From Collinsella sp. AM17-1 (GTDB lineage: Bacteria > Actinomycetota > Coriobacteriia > Coriobacteriales > Coriobacteriaceae), in the NCBI RefSeq assembly GCF_003470665.1, contig NZ_QRJZ01000015.1, positions 1 through 50,087 on the forward strand: a stretch of DNA of 50,087 nt, given 5' to 3'. Shown here in pieces: positions 6,992-15,181 of this stretch (position 1 is its first letter; each line of letters begins with the position of its first letter). A model generated the notes under the pieces. It searched no databases, had not been told where the DNA came from, and saw nothing but the letters and a program-made list of their open reading frames with translations. The position numbers were made by a program, and so were the translations under genes.

Positions 6992-8431
6992 CTAGTCCAG
7001 ACGACGGGTCTGCGCCACGTGCTTGTACCAGTAGGCGCTCGCCTTGGGCGTGCGCTTCTGGGTCTCAAAGTCAACGTAGAAGAAGCCGTAACGCTTGTTG
7101 TAGCCATTGGTCCAGGAGAACTGATCCTGCAAGCTCCACAGGAAGTAGCCGCCCACGTTGACGCCTACCTCCATGGCCTTGAGCAACCAGCGCAGGTGCT
7201 GCTCGATGTAGTCGATGCGCGGCTGGTCGTCCACAAAACCGTCCTTGTAGGGGTCCTTGTAGCCCATGCCGTTCTCGGTGATGAAGATCTGCTTGTAGTT
7301 GGGGTAGCGCTGCTTAATGTAGACGAGCAGATCGAACAGACCCTCGGGATAGATGATCCAGTCCCAGTCGGTGGTGGGGATGCCGGGCTTGTTCACGTGC
7401 TCGCCAATGCCCTTGACGCGCCAGCGGCCGGTACCCTTCTCGCCCGTGCCGTTGTGGTGCAGGTCGTTCTCGCCATCGTAAGCCTTGAGGAAGCGGCACT
7501 GGTAGTTGTTAACGCCCAGGTAGTCGTTGTAGAGCGCTGCCTCGCGCATGATCTCGAGATCCTCCTCGCGGATCTCGATGGTGCCGCCCGAGACGGCAGC
7601 CAGGCGGTTGGCGCACTCGAGGGTGTCGGGGGCATAGTCGCCGCGGAAGGTGGCGTCGAGCAGGAACTGGTTTTGCAGCACGTGCTCGTTGTTGGCGGCC
7701 TTGATGTCGGCGGGGTCGTTCTCGTTGAGCGGGTACTTGAACTCCAACGATTGAATGACGCCGATCTTGCCCTTAAAGCCGCCGTTGTGGAAGGCCAGCA
7801 CAGCCTTGGCGTGGGCGAGCATCATGTTGTGCTCGCACTGGAAGGCCTCGGCCAGGTGCGCCTTGACGCCGCCGGGGAAGGTGCCCTCGATGTAGGTGTT
7901 GGAGGCGTCGGCCCAGATCTCGTTAAAGGTGAACCAGTAGGTCACCTGGTCGGCGTACTCCTTAAAGCAGAAGGTGGCAAAGTCCACAAAGGCGTCGATG
8001 GTCTCGCGGTTGAGGAAGTCGCCCTTCTCAAAGAGGGGCAGCGGCGTGTCAAAGTGATGCAGCGTGACAAACGGCTCAACGTGGTGCTTGCGGCACTCGG
8101 CGAAGAGGTCGTGGTAGAACTGGACACCCTCGGGGTTTATCTCTCCGGTGCCGTTGGGGAAGATACGGCTCCAGGCGATGGAGAGGCGAATACCGTTGAT
8201 GCCAAACTCCTCGCACAGCTCCAGATCGACGGGGTACTGGTTGTAGAAGTCGGAAGCGGGATCGGGAGAGAAGCGGCCCTGGGCCTCCAAGAAGTCGTCC
8301 CAGGCGACCTTGCCCTTACCGTGGGTGCGGGTCTCGCCCTCTACCTGGTAGGCAGCAGTGGCGCCGCCAAAGACAAAGTCCTCGGGGAACTGCGCGGGCG
8401 GGTTGGTGACGCTGGCGGGGTTAACGGACAT
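6992..8431 (-). CDS. lacG: 6-phospho-beta-galactosidase (GH1)
   Basis: Cytoplasmic glycosidase that hydrolyses lactose-6-phosphate, the product of the lactose PTS, to glucose and galactose-6-phosphate. The 479-residue protein has the full GH1 length. The acid/base glutamate lies in TFNEIWADAS and the nucleophile in FITENGMGYKD. The C-terminal FSWTNGYNKRYGFFYVDF segment matches the phosphate-binding Ser/Thr-Lys-Tyr signature of phospho-glycosidases and closely resembles LacG rather than phospho-beta-glucosidases. It lies 66 bases downstream of lacE on the same strand. The ribosome site (GGATC) is weak. No alternative start is better. Confidence 0.9.
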   Translation of the reverse strand: MSVNPASVTNPPAQFPEDFVFGGATAAYQVEGETRTHGKGKVAWDDFLEAQGRFSPDPASDFYNQYPVDLELCEEFGINGIRLSIAWSRIFPNGTGEINPEGVQFYHDLFAECRKHHVEPFVTLHHFDTPLPLFEKGDFLNRETIDAFVDFATFCFKEYADQVTYWFTFNEIWADASNTYIEGTFPGGVKAHLAEAFQCEHNMMLAHAKAVLAFHNGGFKGKIGVIQSLEFKYPLNENDPADIKAANNEHVLQNQFLLDATFRGDYAPDTLECANRLAAVSGGTIEIREEDLEIMREAALYNDYLGVNNYQCRFLKAYDGENDLHHNGTGEKGTGRWRVKGIGEHVNKPGIPTTDWDWIIYPEGLFDLLVYIKQRYPNYKQIFITENGMGYKDPYKDGFVDDQPRIDYIEQHLRWLLKAMEVGVNVGGYFLWSLQDQFSWTNGYNKRYGFFYVDFETQKRTPKASAYWYKHVAQTRRLD

Positions 8432-8454
8432 GATGATCCAATCGTTTAAATCGA

Positions 8455-8488
8455 AGGGCCAGCCGGTCTTGGATAGTCGGCTGGCCCT
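8455..8488 (-). other. Intercistronic hairpin between lacE and lacG
   Basis: An 11-bp perfect stem AGGGCCAGCCG/CGGCTGGCCCT lies in the 66-base lacE-lacG spacer. The minus-strand continuation lacks a T-run, so it is more likely an mRNA-stabilising or processing structure than a terminator. Confidence 0.6.
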
Positions 8489-8497
8489 AAGTGCTAC

Positions 8498-10267
8498 TTA
8501 CTTGGAGAGCTGCTCGCTCACGAAGGCGAGAGACTTGTCGCCGTTCTGGGAGAGCTCGATGTACTGCTTACCACGGCAGGCGACGCACTTGTTGCCCACA
8601 CGCTCGCAGTCCTTCTGCAGGTCGGCCAGGTAGCTGGCAGCCTGCGGAGCCAGGACGACCAGGTCAAAGTCGGGAAGCATGTCCACGTGGTTGCCATAGG
8701 CATCGGCAGCGGTCTCAAGATCGATGCCGCGCTCCTTGGCGGCCTTGGCCAGCGCGTTGGCGAGCAGGCCCGAGGTGCCGCCGCCCTGGCAGAGCACGAG
8801 TACGCGCTTGCCGTTGAGGTCGCTGGCGGCCGTAGCCTCGGTGGCGGCAGCAGCGGGGGCGGCGTCGGTCTTCACGACCTCGGCAGCGGCGCCGGCGGCA
8901 ACACTCTTGGCGTCGGCCTTACCCTGGAAGGCGTCGTTGAGCTTGGCGGCCTTCTCGGCGTTCTTGGCGGCGAGCTCCTCCTGGGAGATCTCGGCCTCCT
9001 CGGCGCACTTCTGGGCGTCATAGGCACGGAAGAACGGGTAGTACAGGGCAAAGTCGACGACCAGGATGATGGCGAGCATCACAAAGGCGAGCGGCTGGAA
9101 GCCCAGGCCCATGATGGTGCCGATGGGGCCGGGGACGGTCCAGGGCAGGGTGTACATAAAGCCGTTCATGCCCAAGAAGTCGATAAAGACCTTGAGGATC
9201 CAGATGTTGGCGATCGGGGCAAAGACAAACGGGACAAAGAAGACGGGATTGAGCACGATAGGTGCGGCGAACAGCAGCGGCTCGTTGACGGCAAAGCACA
9301 CGGGGACGATGGCGGCCTTACCGACGGCGCGCATCTCCTGGGACTTGGCCAGGAAGCAGAACATAAAGACCAGGACGAGTGTGGCGCCGGTACCACCCAT
9401 GCAGACGACGAAGTACTGGGCGCCCTGCGTCAGGACGGCGGTGGCGTGCTGGCCGGCCTGGAACGCAGCCAAGTTGTCGGTCATGTTGGCAACGAGAGCG
9501 GCGGCGATGGCGGGCTCGACGATCGAGGGGCCGTGGACGCCGACGAACCAGAAGAGGCTCATGGCACCGTAGATCACAGCGAGACCGATGTAGCCGTCGG
9601 CAGCGGTGAACAGGGGCTGGAACACCTGGATGACGCCCTGGGCAAAGCAGAAGCCAAAGGCAGCGCGGAAGACGATGTCAAAGACCCAAAAGACGGTGAT
9701 GCAGACGGAGAAGGGGATGATGTCCTTAAAGGTCTGCGAGATGTTGGGCGGAACCTGCTCGGGCATCTTGACGGTGATGTTGCGCTTGATAAAGAACTTG
9801 TAGATGATACCGGTCACAAACGCAGCGATGAAGGCGGTCAGCAGGCCTTTGGAACCAAGGTAGGTGGTGTTGAAGCCGCTGGCGGCGTCCGTGGCGATCG
9901 TGTCGCTCGAAAGGAGCAAGAAGCCGATGATGGCCGCGCACATGCACGAGATAAAGTTGATCTGGTTGCTCTTGGGCAGATCGCGGTTCTGAGCGTCGGC
10001 GAAGTGCTTGGCCGTGGTGGCGGCGCAGGCGATGGCCAGGATGCCCATGGAGTAGTTGTAGCACTTCCACAGGGCGTTGTTGATGTCATCGGGCCAGTAG
10101 AAACCCCAGATGTTGGGGACCGAGGCTACCAGGCAGAAGATGGACGAGAAGATGATGATGGGGATGACGGAGATAAAGCCGTCGCGAATCGCCTTGAGGT
10201 ACTTGTTGCGGGCGATCGCGTTGAAAAAGGGCTGGCCTTTTTCGATGGTGGCGATGAGTTGCTCCAT
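8498..10267 (-). CDS. lacE: PTS lactose permease, EIICB
   Basis: Membrane transporter that imports lactose and phosphorylates it to lactose-6-phosphate. The 589-residue protein has an EIIC domain of about 425 residues with conserved LacE segments (RNKYLKAIRDGFISVIPII, NQINFISCMCAA, FWFVGVHGPSIVEPAIAA, VNEPLLFAAPIVLNPVFF, LPWTVPGPIG). An Ala/Lys/Glu-rich linker follows at about residues 430-485. The C-terminal EIIB domain has its phosphorylated cysteine at Cys493 in VLVLCQGGGTSGLLANAL. A clear AGGAG site precedes the ATG. A possible promoter (TTGGCA, 16 bases, TACCAT) overlaps a LacI-type operator. lacG follows; the partner EIIA gene lacF is separate, 1.6 kb away on the other strand beyond a lacI-type gene. 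Confidence 0.94.
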   Translation of the reverse strand: MEQLIATIEKGQPFFNAIARNKYLKAIRDGFISVIPIIIFSSIFCLVASVPNIWGFYWPDDINNALWKCYNYSMGILAIACAATTAKHFADAQNRDLPKSNQINFISCMCAAIIGFLLLSSDTIATDAASGFNTTYLGSKGLLTAFIAAFVTGIIYKFFIKRNITVKMPEQVPPNISQTFKDIIPFSVCITVFWVFDIVFRAAFGFCFAQGVIQVFQPLFTAADGYIGLAVIYGAMSLFWFVGVHGPSIVEPAIAAALVANMTDNLAAFQAGQHATAVLTQGAQYFVVCMGGTGATLVLVFMFCFLAKSQEMRAVGKAAIVPVCFAVNEPLLFAAPIVLNPVFFVPFVFAPIANIWILKVFIDFLGMNGFMYTLPWTVPGPIGTIMGLGFQPLAFVMLAIILVVDFALYYPFFRAYDAQKCAEEAEISQEELAAKNAEKAAKLNDAFQGKADAKSVAAGAAAEVVKTDAAPAAAATEATAASDLNGKRVLVLCQGGGTSGLLANALAKAAKERGIDLETAADAYGNHVDMLPDFDLVVLAPQAASYLADLQKDCERVGNKCVACRGKQYIELSQNGDKSLAFVSEQLSK

Positions 10268-10326
10268 GCAAAGCTCCTAAGAGTCGGTGGGTTAGCAACG
10301 ATGGTAACTTTTGACGTCTGGTTGCC

Positions 10327-10348
10327 AAAATGTTGACGTTGCCATTTT
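10327..10348 (-). promoter_or_regulatory. LacI-type operator at the lacE promoter
   Basis: Read on the minus strand the site is AATGGCAACGTCAACATTTT. It differs at one base over 19 from the site at 10449-10467, and it abuts the TTGGCA candidate -35 of lacE. It sits in the divergent region next to a lacI-type gene. Confidence 0.65.
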
Positions 10349-10448
10349 GCGACACAAAAAAAGATGTGAATCGGTGGCCCCTGTGCCTGTAGACCGTCGA
10401 TTCCTTGCGTGTAAACGATTGAGCCGCCCGGTGGCTCTGTGTTTGCAC

Positions 10449-10467
10449 AATGGCAACGTTAACATTT
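10449..10467 (+). promoter_or_regulatory. Second LacI-type operator, lacI/lacE intergenic region
   Basis: AATGGCAACGTTAACATTT lies about 120 bases from the first site and about 160 bases before the lacI-type gene. Two near-identical sites of this spacing could allow repression loops and autoregulation. Confidence 0.65.
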
Positions 10468-10624
10468 GGGCGACAAAAGCCGTTCGGCGAAGCAGAATTG
10501 TCGGTGAACGGTAGGTTTTGGGTGGTAAGCGTATTGAGGGGGAGGCGTTGGATATACTTGAAGACGTTTAAAATGACTGCGCAAGATGCCGTCAATGGCA
10601 TCGTTGACATAGAAAGATCGACCT

Positions 10625-11629
10625 ATGGCCGCTGTTAAAAAATCGGTTTCCGTTAAGGATGTGGCGCGCCTCGCGGGCGTCTCGGAACAGACGGTCTCGC
10701 GCACCGTGCACGATTCGCCCAGCGTGCGCCCCGAGACCAAGGAGCGCGTGCGCGCCGCCATGCGCGAGCTTGGCTATCGTCCAAACTTTGCCGGCCGGTC
10801 ACTGCGCCGCGGCAAGTTCAAGACGGTCGGCGTCGCCATGTTCAACATTACCGGCACCGGCAACCTCGACCGTATGGAGGGTTTTGCCGCCGCCGCCGAC
10901 AAGCACGGCTATGCCATCACCCTTACTAAAGTAGATGGACACCCCTATACCCTCGAGAGCGCATCGTCGCGCATGAGCGCACTGCCGGTGGACGGCATGG
11001 TTGTGATTATGAACCGCATGCCGGCGGACTTTGGCACCTTTGAGCCGCTGCCCGGTATGCAGACGGTGCTCGTTACCATGCTGGAACACCCGCTGTGCTC
11101 GACGGTCGATAACGACCAGTTCGATTGCTCGCGCCAGGTTGTCGAGTACTTGCTGGGGCAGGGGCACAAGACCGTGCACTTTATCTCGTGTCCCGAGCGC
11201 TCGCTTTCGGGCATGCAGCGCGAGGAGGGCTGGCGCGAGACGCTGCGCGCGCATGGTATTGAGCCGCCGCGATTCATTCGTGGCGATTGGACGGCGCAGA
11301 GCGGCTATGCTGCCGGTCAGGCTCTGGCAGACGATCCGACCTGCACGGCCATCTATGCCTCCAACGATGCCATGGCCTACGGCTGCATTCGCGGGCTCGA
11401 GTCGCGCGGAAAGCGCGTGCCCGAGGACGTGAGCGTGGTGGGTGTCGATGACAGCCTGGGCGACATCGTGCCCGATCGTCGCCTGACCACGGTGCGCTTT
11501 GATAACAAGCGTGTCGGCATGTGGGCGGTCGACAAGATCGCCGGCGCCGAGGGAGTTGCGCCTGGCGTGGAGCACATGCTGTTTCCGGGCGTGCTCGTCG
11601 AGGGCGATACGGTGCGCGATGTACGCTAG
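10625..11629 (+). CDS. LacI-family transcriptional regulator (probable lac repressor)
   Basis: DNA-binding sugar-responsive regulator of 334 residues. The N-terminal helix-turn-helix (VKDVARLAGVSEQTVSRTVHD, about residues 10-30) and hinge (YRPNFAGRSLRRGK) are standard. The periplasmic-binding-protein-like effector domain shows LPVDGMVVIMNRMP, YASNDAMAYGCIRGL and VPEDVSVVGVDDSLGD. It is divergent from lacE-lacG, with two matching operators in between, so it most likely controls the lactose PTS operon and itself. It is a clear paralogue of the LacI-type protein at 20545-21576: both share LPVDG...DF-TF-PLPG...TVLVTM wording, and their operators share ACGTTAACAT. The ribosome site before the ATG (AGAAAGA) is only fair. 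Confidence 0.9.
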   Translation: MAAVKKSVSVKDVARLAGVSEQTVSRTVHDSPSVRPETKERVRAAMRELGYRPNFAGRSLRRGKFKTVGVAMFNITGTGNLDRMEGFAAAADKHGYAITLTKVDGHPYTLESASSRMSALPVDGMVVIMNRMPADFGTFEPLPGMQTVLVTMLEHPLCSTVDNDQFDCSRQVVEYLLGQGHKTVHFISCPERSLSGMQREEGWRETLRAHGIEPPRFIRGDWTAQSGYAAGQALADDPTCTAIYASNDAMAYGCIRGLESRGKRVPEDVSVVGVDDSLGDIVPDRRLTTVRFDNKRVGMWAVDKIAGAEGVAPGVEHMLFPGVLVEGDTVRDVR

Positions 11630-11668
11630 GGTAAAGACCTGTTTGGGTTGCCGCTAATAGTGTTTGAT

Positions 11669-11719
11669 ATTGTTCGGATTGGTTTAAAAACCGTTCACGG
11701 GCGAAAAGCAACCGTTCAT
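11669..11719 (+). promoter_or_regulatory. Three phased direct repeats upstream of lacF
   Basis: ATTGTTCGG (11669), ACCGTTCAC (11690) and ACCGTTCAT (11711) are spaced by exactly 21 bases, two helical turns. The same motif with the same phasing lies upstream of deoR/gatA (4140-4192). This points to a regulator that binds side by side on one DNA face. Confidence 0.6.
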
Positions 11720-11843
11720 AGCTCGAAATTGCGTTTTGCGCTGTTCTTTTTTGTTTGAATGTTACTGTTCCTGTCATACACAGCGCAGCGCGTATGCCCG
11801 GACGCGATGCTCTCCGTTGGTTCATATGTGAAAGGAACGCAAT

Positions 11844-12182
11844 ATGGCAACCAAAGAAGAAATCTCGATGGTTGGATTCGAGATTGTCGCATACGCGGGC
11901 GACGCCCAGACTGATCTGCTTGCAGCGCTCGATGCTGCTCGCGAGGGCGATTTTGAGAAGGCCGAGCAGCTGCACAAGGATGCGAGCGATGCACTCATCG
12001 GCGCTCACGACACGCAGACCAAGCTGCTGTCGCAGGAGGCCGGCGGCGGCGAGATGGAGATGACCTTCATCATGGCCCATGCTCAGGATACTCTCATGAC
12101 CACCATGATCCTGGAGAAGCAGACCCGCTTTACCATCGATGCCTATAAGCGCATCGCCGCACTCGAAGCTAAGCTCGCCTAA
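11844..12182 (+). CDS. lacF: PTS lactose/cellobiose EIIA component
   Basis: Cytoplasmic phosphocarrier passing phosphate from HPr to the EIIB domain of LacE. The 112-residue, largely helical protein has the normal length of LacF. The phosphorylation site is His79 in FIMAHAQDTLMTT, and the GFEIVAYAGDA opening and AHDTQTKLL helix are typical. AAAGGA precedes the ATG. It stands alone, 214 bases after the lacI-type gene, with its own phased-repeat regulatory region and its own terminator, instead of next to lacE as in Gram-positive lac operons. LacF rather than a cellobiose EIIA is favoured by the nearby lacE-lacG and lacABC genes. Confidence 0.9.
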   Translation: MATKEEISMVGFEIVAYAGDAQTDLLAALDAAREGDFEKAEQLHKDASDALIGAHDTQTKLLSQEAGGGEMEMTFIMAHAQDTLMTTMILEKQTRFTIDAYKRIAALEAKLA

Positions 12183-12209
12183 CGAGCCCGCACAACTAAG
12201 TCCCCTTCC

Positions 12210-12242
12210 AAAAACCCTGCCGCTACCCGCGGCAGGGTTTTT
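12210..12242 (+). terminator. Intrinsic terminator of lacF
   Basis: AAAAACCCTGCCGC/GCGGCAGGGTTTTT stem with a five-base loop and T-run, 28 bases after the lacF stop. The A-rich left side may let it work in both directions. Confidence 0.9.
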
Positions 12243-12255
12243 CTGTCCTCCTCCA

Positions 12256-12322
12256 AGTTGCGGTGGAATAGGGACTGAATAGGGGCTGGCGGGCACAAAA
12301 CAATCCCTATTCCACCGCAACT
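12256..12322. repeat. 19-bp perfect inverted repeat
   Basis: AGTTGCGGTGGAATAGGGA (12256-12274) is perfectly complementary to 12304-12322 across a 29-base centre. It sits between the lacF terminator and a GGGGACGTTCTT repeat, and looks like another dispersed palindromic element rather than a terminator, as no T-run follows. Confidence 0.75.
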
Positions 12323-12331
12323 CATCCCGAG

Positions 12332-12376
12332 ATAGTCATTGGGGACGTTCTTAAATGATTGGTCATTGGGGACAGC
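12332..12376. repeat. Copy of the GGGGACGTTCTT repeat family (direct variant)
   Basis: TAGTCATTGGGGACGTTCTT is followed by a second GTCATTGGGGACAG in the same orientation, unlike the inverted copies at 17235 and 49891. No gene lies between the lacF terminator and the start at 12467. Confidence 0.65.
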
Positions 12377-12466
12377 CTTGGTGCGCACCGTTGTCCTCCC
12401 GTTCGGTTTTTTACTGGGTGGGTATACTTCCATCCGCAATACAGGCCGGAATGAGGAGGTATCCAA

Positions 12467-13480
12467 ATGCCGGACAACGGATCGATTCAAAAGAGAGATG
12501 CGCATGAGATGGCTCATGGGCGTCCTGTCCAGATAACCGAGCACACGACGGTAACCGAGCTGCAGCCCAGCCTGTCCGATGTCGTGTGCGCAAACAAAAA
12601 GCTGCAGATTGGCTTTATCGTTGCGCTCGTGGTGCTGGCGTTGCTGTCGGGATTTGTCGCACGCCCACATTTTGCCGATACCAAGACTTGGGACTCCACC
12701 ATCGAGGTCATCGACCAAAAGAAAGGCAACGTACTGGCGCTCACGACCTCGTGCGTGGCGCTGTCTGCGGGCATTACCGCGCTGCCTGGAGATACGGGAA
12801 CGCCGGTTGCCGAGCAGCTCGCACAGCTTTCGGGTAACTTGGGCATCGTGCTCGCCGTGCTCTACCTCGAGAAATATTTGCTCACGATTTTGTGGTCGGT
12901 TGGCTTGGGCATCTTAATCCCGTTTGCGTTGGTGCTCTTTGCGGTGTCGCTCGGCATTCACGGGCGCTGGAGCACGAGCGCCGTCCTGCGCCGCGTGGCG
13001 ACTCGCGTGCTGGTGGTCGCCATGATCGGCATGGCGCTTGTGCCCGCGAGCGTATGGGTGTCGCAGAAGGTCGACGAAACGTATCGAGTGAGCATCGAGA
13101 CGAGCGAGCAAAAGGCGGCCGACGCTGCGAGTGCGGCAGATAGCGATAGCTCCAAAACGAGCAAGAAAAAGACCGAAACCGCAGAGTCCAAGAACGTGCT
13201 TGAGCAGCTTGCCGACGGCGCCTCGGGTCTCGTCACATCGGTGACCAGCGGTGCCAAGCAGATGACCGATGGAATTGTGCAGCAGGTGACCGATCTGATC
13301 GAAGGTGTCATCGTGATGATCGTGACCTCGTGCGTGATTCCACTGTTGGTGCTCGCGGCGTTTTTGTGGCTGGGGCACGTGCTACTGGGGATTGATACTT
13401 CCGGCCCGGCGAACTATTTGACGGGTCGCTTTCTGAGCGCTCCGTCCAAACATGCCAAGAAGAGCGGACGGTCTGAGTAG
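12467..13480 (+). CDS. Membrane protein of unknown function
   Basis: I do not recognise this 337-residue protein. Hydrophobic segments lie at about residues 47-66, 120-165 (one or two spans), 175-198 and 280-308, giving about five membrane helices. Between the last two is a charged, low-complexity region (residues about 205-245, rich in Ser, Lys, Ala, Glu and Thr) followed by an amphipathic stretch (QLADGASGLVTSVTSGAKQ). It ends with a basic tail. AGGAGG lies seven bases before the ATG, making the start secure. It is a single-gene unit between lacF and lacA, with its own terminator. Nothing in it indicates sugar transport, so its link to the neighbours may be only positional. Confidence 0.85.
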   Translation: MPDNGSIQKRDAHEMAHGRPVQITEHTTVTELQPSLSDVVCANKKLQIGFIVALVVLALLSGFVARPHFADTKTWDSTIEVIDQKKGNVLALTTSCVALSAGITALPGDTGTPVAEQLAQLSGNLGIVLAVLYLEKYLLTILWSVGLGILIPFALVLFAVSLGIHGRWSTSAVLRRVATRVLVVAMIGMALVPASVWVSQKVDETYRVSIETSEQKAADAASAADSDSSKTSKKKTETAESKNVLEQLADGASGLVTSVTSGAKQMTDGIVQQVTDLIEGVIVMIVTSCVIPLLVLAAFLWLGHVLLGIDTSGPANYLTGRFLSAPSKHAKKSGRSE

Positions 13481-13516
13481 CTAAAACAGCTGTATATACC
13501 GGGGAATACCGCCGAA

Positions 13517-13549
13517 GGGCGGCCGAGACACGTTCTCGGCCGCCCTTTT
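13517..13549 (+). terminator. Intrinsic terminator after the membrane protein gene
   Basis: GGGCGGCCGAGA/TCTCGGCCGCCC, a 12-bp perfect stem with a five-base loop, followed by TTTTGTTTG. It isolates the lacA promoter region from the upstream gene. Confidence 0.9.
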
Positions 13550-13617
13550 GTTTGTTGAACACGTGGTCGCTACGTCCGCGCCCGGTCCAAACGGTCAGCA
13601 ATCATCTGTGAATGGTA

Positions 13618-13690
13618 TTTGTTCAAAAAAGAACAAAGATAAACAAATAGTTGTTGCAGTCGATGTTCGAATGTGTTCAAATAAACATGA
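13618..13690 (+). promoter_or_regulatory. Operator-like sites upstream of lacA
   Basis: TTTGTTC-AAAAAA-GAACAAA (13618-13637) is a palindrome, followed by TGTTCGAATGTGTTCAAATA (from 13664), which matches the gatA upstream site TGTTCGAATCTGTTTGTTTA. The A/T-rich TGTT wording recalls sites bound by DeoR-type LacR proteins in Gram-positive lac operons. Confidence 0.55.
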
Positions 13691-13787
13691 ACAGTGAAGA
13701 ACCGCACATTCAGATGCCCGGACCTGAACGCGATTCAACACTTCCAAACAGAAACTACGCACCTGCGTATCTCTCAAGGAGGATGTC

Positions 13788-14216
13788 ATGAGGGTTGTAA
13801 TCGCTTCCGATGCCGACGGTATGTCGATGAAGGAGTCCATCAAGGAGATGCTCATCGCCGACGGTCACGAGGTCGTCGACTATTCCGAGACCCCTGCCGC
13901 GGACTTTGTCGATTCCGCGACCGCCGTTGCCAAGGACCTGCTGGAGCACAAGGATTCCCAGGGCTTCGCATTCGATAAGTACGGCGTCGGCTCCTATATG
14001 GCCGCCGTCAAGATCAAGGGCATGGTCGTCGCCAACATTTCCGACGAGCGTTCCGCCTACATGACCCGCGAGCACAACGGCTCGCGCATGGTCACCATGG
14101 GCCCGGGCGTTGTGGGCACCGAGGTCGCCAAGAAGATCGCCCGCGAGTTCCTGCGCGCCCAGTACGCCGGCGGCCGTCACCAGATCCGTGTCGACATGCT
14201 CAACAAGATGGCCTAA
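13788..14216 (+). CDS. lacA: Galactose-6-phosphate isomerase subunit A
   Basis: With LacB it converts galactose-6-phosphate to tagatose-6-phosphate. The protein has 142 residues, the normal LacA length, and belongs to the RpiB/LacA/LacB fold: MRVVIASDADGMSMKESI start, then GVGSYMAAVKIKGMVVANISDE and EHNGSRMVTMGPGVVG. As expected for LacA, the cysteine present in LacB (ALCGTGIG) is absent here (FDKYGVGS). AAGGAGG precedes the ATG. It is the first gene of lacA-lacB (63-base gap), followed at a distance by the epimerase and lacC on the same strand. Confidence 0.92.
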   Translation: MRVVIASDADGMSMKESIKEMLIADGHEVVDYSETPAADFVDSATAVAKDLLEHKDSQGFAFDKYGVGSYMAAVKIKGMVVANISDERSAYMTREHNGSRMVTMGPGVVGTEVAKKIAREFLRAQYAGGRHQIRVDMLNKMA

Positions 14217-14279
14217 CGAGAGCCACCGAGAACTCGAACTTCTACCTCAACTTGTGAATTCAGACGAAAGGACGTTCTG

Positions 14280-14804
14280 ATGAAGAAGACCATCGCAATC
14301 GGTTGCGACCATATCGTTACGGACGAGAAGATCTATCTGGCCGACCGCCTGGAGCAGGCTGGCTACAAGGTGCTCGACTGCGGCACCTACAGCCACACCC
14401 GTACGCACTATCCCATCTACGGCAAGGCCGTGGGCGAGGCTGTTGCCAGCGGCAAGGCCGACTTTGGCGTGGCCCTGTGCGGTACCGGCATCGGCATCAC
14501 CAACGCCGTCAACAAGGTTCCCGGCGCCCGTTGCGCCCTGGTCCGCGACATGACCTCTGCCCTGTATGCCCGTCGCGAGCTCAACGCAAACATCGTGGGC
14601 TTTGGCGGCAAGATCACCGGCGAGTTCCTGATGGCCGATATCATGCTTGCCTTCCTGGAGGAGCCCTACGAGAAGACTCCCGAGCACGATGCTCTGATCG
14701 CCAAGATCGATGCCTGCAACAAGGCCGACGCCGAGGCTCAGGCTGACCCGCACTTCTTTGACGAGTTCCTCGAGAAGTGGGACCGCGGCGAGTATCACGA
14801 CTAA
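14280..14804 (+). CDS. lacB: Galactose-6-phosphate isomerase subunit B
   Basis: Partner of LacA in making tagatose-6-phosphate. The 174-residue protein has the typical LacB length, a [17 protein letters not shown] start, and the substrate-site loop [20 protein letters not shown], then [22 protein letters not shown]. The GAAAGGA ribosome site is clear. A palindromic element begins six bases after the stop codon and continues into a longer hairpin, so messages could end or be processed here before the epimerase and lacC. Confidence 0.93.
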   Translation: MKKTIAIGCDHIVTDEKIYLADRLEQAGYKVLDCGTYSHTRTHYPIYGKAVGEAVASGKADFGVALCGTGIGITNAVNKVPGARCALVRDMTSALYARRELNANIVGFGGKITGEFLMADIMLAFLEEPYEKTPEHDALIAKIDACNKADAEAQADPHFFDEFLEKWDRGEYHD

Positions 14805-14809
14805 GGAGG

Positions 14810-14950
14810 TTACGCGGTTTTGCCAAACCGCGTAACGGGTCGACGCTGCGCGGCGCTCAGGCACCCCATCTCGCTGCTCAAACCGTCGCTCGCGTACATG
14901 AAGTACGCGTCGCTCCTCTTTCGCGGCGACCTGGGGCACCTGAGCGCCGC
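14810..14950. repeat. Composite hairpin element after lacB
   Basis: First part: TTACGCGGTTT/AAACCGCGTAA (14810-14835), repeated after lacC at 17055-17080. Second part: a long hairpin with 12-bp perfect ends GCGGCGCTCAGG/CCTGAGCGCCGC (14850-14950). Its inner 82 bases (from GGCACCCCATCTCGC to GGGGCACCT) recur almost unchanged at 37499-37579. The rest of the 377-base lacB-epimerase gap, 14951-15181, shows no gene. Confidence 0.8.
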
Positions 14951-15181
14951 TCGCTGACGTTGAGGGTGCCTGTGGGGTTGCCCCTGTTGTTGCGAAGCTT
15001 TCTGGTACAGCTAGCTGCTCCGATAACACGTTTGCTTGCTTGGCTTGAGTGCTTCGTTTTGGCGGTCCCTGGCATTCTGCAGCTTTTCAATTGACGGCTC
15101 GCGTTTCTGTGAGGGGGCGCGGGCCGGTTTTCTATCAGCCCCACTGACTCGGCGGGCTGGCGTACGAAAGGGAAGGCTCCT

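Noticed and set aside
6992..8431. 6-phospho-beta-glucosidase (cellobiose route)
   Set aside because: The C-terminal TNGYNKRYG...VDFET segment and the adjacent LacE favour 6-phospho-beta-galactosidase.
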